A stretch of 64,000 nt of DNA from Variovorax paradoxus (lineage in GTDB: Bacteria > Pseudomonadota > Gammaproteobacteria > Burkholderiales > Burkholderiaceae_C): NCBI GenBank assembly GCA_016806145.1, contig CP063166.1, positions 3,658,001-3,722,000 on the forward strand. Direction: 5' to 3'. The position numbers and the translations under genes were made by a program. Shown here in pieces: positions 63,601 through 64,000 of this stretch. The notes beneath the pieces are model-generated. The model saw nothing but the letters and a program-made list of their open reading frames with translations, was not told the origin of the DNA and searched no databases. The number at the start of each line of letters is the position of its first letter. Positions within the stretch are counted from its first letter, which is position 1.

Positions 63601-64000
63601 GCAGCGGCTGCAGGCTGCCGCTCGCGGCATCGCGCGCGCTCACGAGCATCGGGTCGGTCATGCCGGCCAGTTCGCTCGGGCTGTAGTAGGCCGCGATGTC
63701 GGACTGCGCGAGGCCGTCCTTGCTTTGCGCCCATTGCGCCGCATCCATGGCCAGCGACGGCAGGGTCTGCAGCACCGGCACGCCGATGCGCTCGAGCTCG
63801 GCCTTGCGCTCGTTGGGCGTGAAGACCAGCGCGGCATTCACGATCAGGTCGGCCACGCGGCGCCCGCCCTCGGCCTGGGTCATGCGCGTGTAGAGGTCCT
63901 TCTGCTGGCGCGGGCCGTAGAAGGCATAGGCGCGCAGGCCGCGCTGCGCGAGCGCGGCGATCAGCGTGTCGAGCCAGGCCGTGTCCTCGCCGGTCACGGT
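60608..64000 (-). CDS. CobN-like chelatase-superfamily protein with C-terminal membrane anchor; N-terminus outside window
   Basis: The frame is open from the window edge for 1130 codons. The CobN/magnesium-chelatase subunit H fold shows HVGTHGTVEWSAGKE, DLPNVYPYVMDNLGEATTAKRRG, STPMFSPAGLRPGL, ARVFSNEQGSYGAGLEE and SNLYGVLTNDDPFQYLGG. After the chelatase part comes a Pro/Glu-rich linker (about 90 aa) and then one hydrophobic helix (TLWALFGMAVLLALGALTQW) followed by a basic tail, so the C-terminus is membrane-anchored. Soluble CobN cobaltochelatase subunits are not expected to have this. It is followed by cobD and cobC. It could be a true CobN, or a HmuS-like or other tetrapyrrole-handling protein; no CobS/CobT chelatase partners are in the window. 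Confidence 0.85.
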   Translation of the reverse strand, partial: TVTGEDTAWLDTLIAALAQRGLRAYAFYGPRQQKDLYTRMTQAEGGRRVADLIVNAALVFTPNERKAELERIGVPVLQTLPSLAMDAAQWAQSKDGLAQSDIAAYYSPSELAGMTDPMLVSARDAASGSLQPLPAQIEAVADKAAALLRLQRTSADQRRVAMLVYNYPPGEANFGASFLNVPRSVSRMIAAMQSAGYRTEAPAPDTLIAQVQATLKASYPAPGADELQPLLAQGLADTLPLARYLAWFRALPVETQQRIEAYWGAPESSTQLRTVDGAPAFVIPRVRFGNVVVLRQPPRFEPGTRVMDKAQQVYHRSAVPLGHAYLATYLWLRTQFGASAVVHVGTHGTVEWSAGKERGLSVQDDPLLVLGDLPNVYPYVMDNLGEATTAKRRGRATMVSHSTPMFSPAGLRPGLAQMHERMHDWETLAPGPVKAALERQLLADFVARHYDRDLAWTPARIRADFAGFVAVLHPYLDELAQTAQPLGLATFGEVPDAPRRRATLLQIVGKPLATALGEDLDETFLREPAGMADSPLGRWVARVLDDAAFDGATTAPAQAETLRALAARVRQLDAVLAHNEEIEGLLTALDGRYLRASYGGDPVRNPDSLPTGRNLYGFDPSRVPTRAAWDTGVAAMDAWIAAYAQSHGGKAPEKIAFTLWAGEASRHQGVLESQAFHAMGVRPRWDEAGRMNGIEVLPETALKRPRIDVLVSVTGSYRDQFPHVMRWLDEAVRQVAALREPAGANAVARHSEALARRLRAEGASEAEAARWSTARVFSNEQGSYGAGLEEAALASELWRSQRRGGGDAQMAGLFIDRMGHAYGQGLEGAARPGAFAGNLAQVDAALMARSSNLYGVLTNDDPFQYLGGIAQAVRHLTGKDPALYVQNLRDTGAVRTDTAAGAIAREMQTRYLHPQWIAAQQAEGYSGALQVLKTAQFLWGWQVTAPATVRPDQWQSLHDTYVRDRERLGTRAWLEGANRAAFAQTLERMLDAVRLNYWSPDAATRRELAQAYAQAAQASGLRERNVAVERFARAAMNAPPKPVVVPVEVQGATAQAMPAESPAPNESKQGNEAATQAVRGLRLEPQPDTVPAPRSDSVVRTLWALFGMAVLLALGALTQWHRHRRPRPAL

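Overview
The window looks like chromosomal DNA from a high-GC betaproteobacterium of the Burkholderiales, most likely Comamonadaceae and plausibly Variovorax or a close relative. This is inferred from the strong G/C third-position bias, four Bug-type (tripartite tricarboxylate transporter) binding proteins, PhaR and 3-hydroxybutyrate dehydrogenase of polyhydroxybutyrate metabolism, and the rpsB-tsf-pyrH order. Nothing here looks like a prophage, an insertion sequence or a CRISPR array.

Region 1 (1-26.8 kb) is mostly housekeeping. It holds rpsB-tsf-pyrH on the minus strand with a hairpin in each gap, a DadA-like dehydrogenase, the NAD(P)HX repair enzyme, an SDR and RNase R. Two tandem identical tRNA-Leu(CAG) genes follow, each with its own terminator. 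Then come rimO, phaR, tRNA-Val(GAC), relA, an alpha/beta hydrolase, bdhA, a SIMPL protein, an OmpR/EnvZ-type two-component system, ispD-ispF and mfd. A small antitoxin-VapC module with a perfect palindromic operator sits between mfd and serB.

Region 2 (26.8-36.3 kb) is a catabolic island. A minus-strand run encodes a crotonase-fold protein, three acyl-CoA dehydrogenases, a CaiB/BaiF CoA-transferase, a Bug binding protein and an IclR regulator. A second Bug protein and an Ldh-type 2-oxoacid dehydrogenase run the other way. The substrate is unknown. Two of its enzymes lack residues that are catalytic in their families.

Region 3 (36.3-43 kb) has small unknown proteins, a PLP aminotransferase, endonuclease III and a late-cobalamin operon (cobQ-cobT-cobS-phosphatase).

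Region 4 (43-58.6 kb) is accessory. It has a Bug/MarR divergent pair around a perfect inverted repeat and a MexEF-OprN-like efflux operon. Next are an alpha/beta-hydrolase-fold protein whose nucleophile is replaced by Glu, a LysR regulator followed by a LanC-like protein, an AraC regulator facing a Bug-PhzF-RidA operon, and LrgAB.

Region 5 (58.6-64 kb) resumes cobalamin genes (cobC, cobD) behind a CobN-like protein that ends in a transmembrane helix. This protein is the most unusual large gene here; its N-terminus lies outside the window. The two cobalamin blocks share orientation and look as if about 16 kb of accessory genes separates them.
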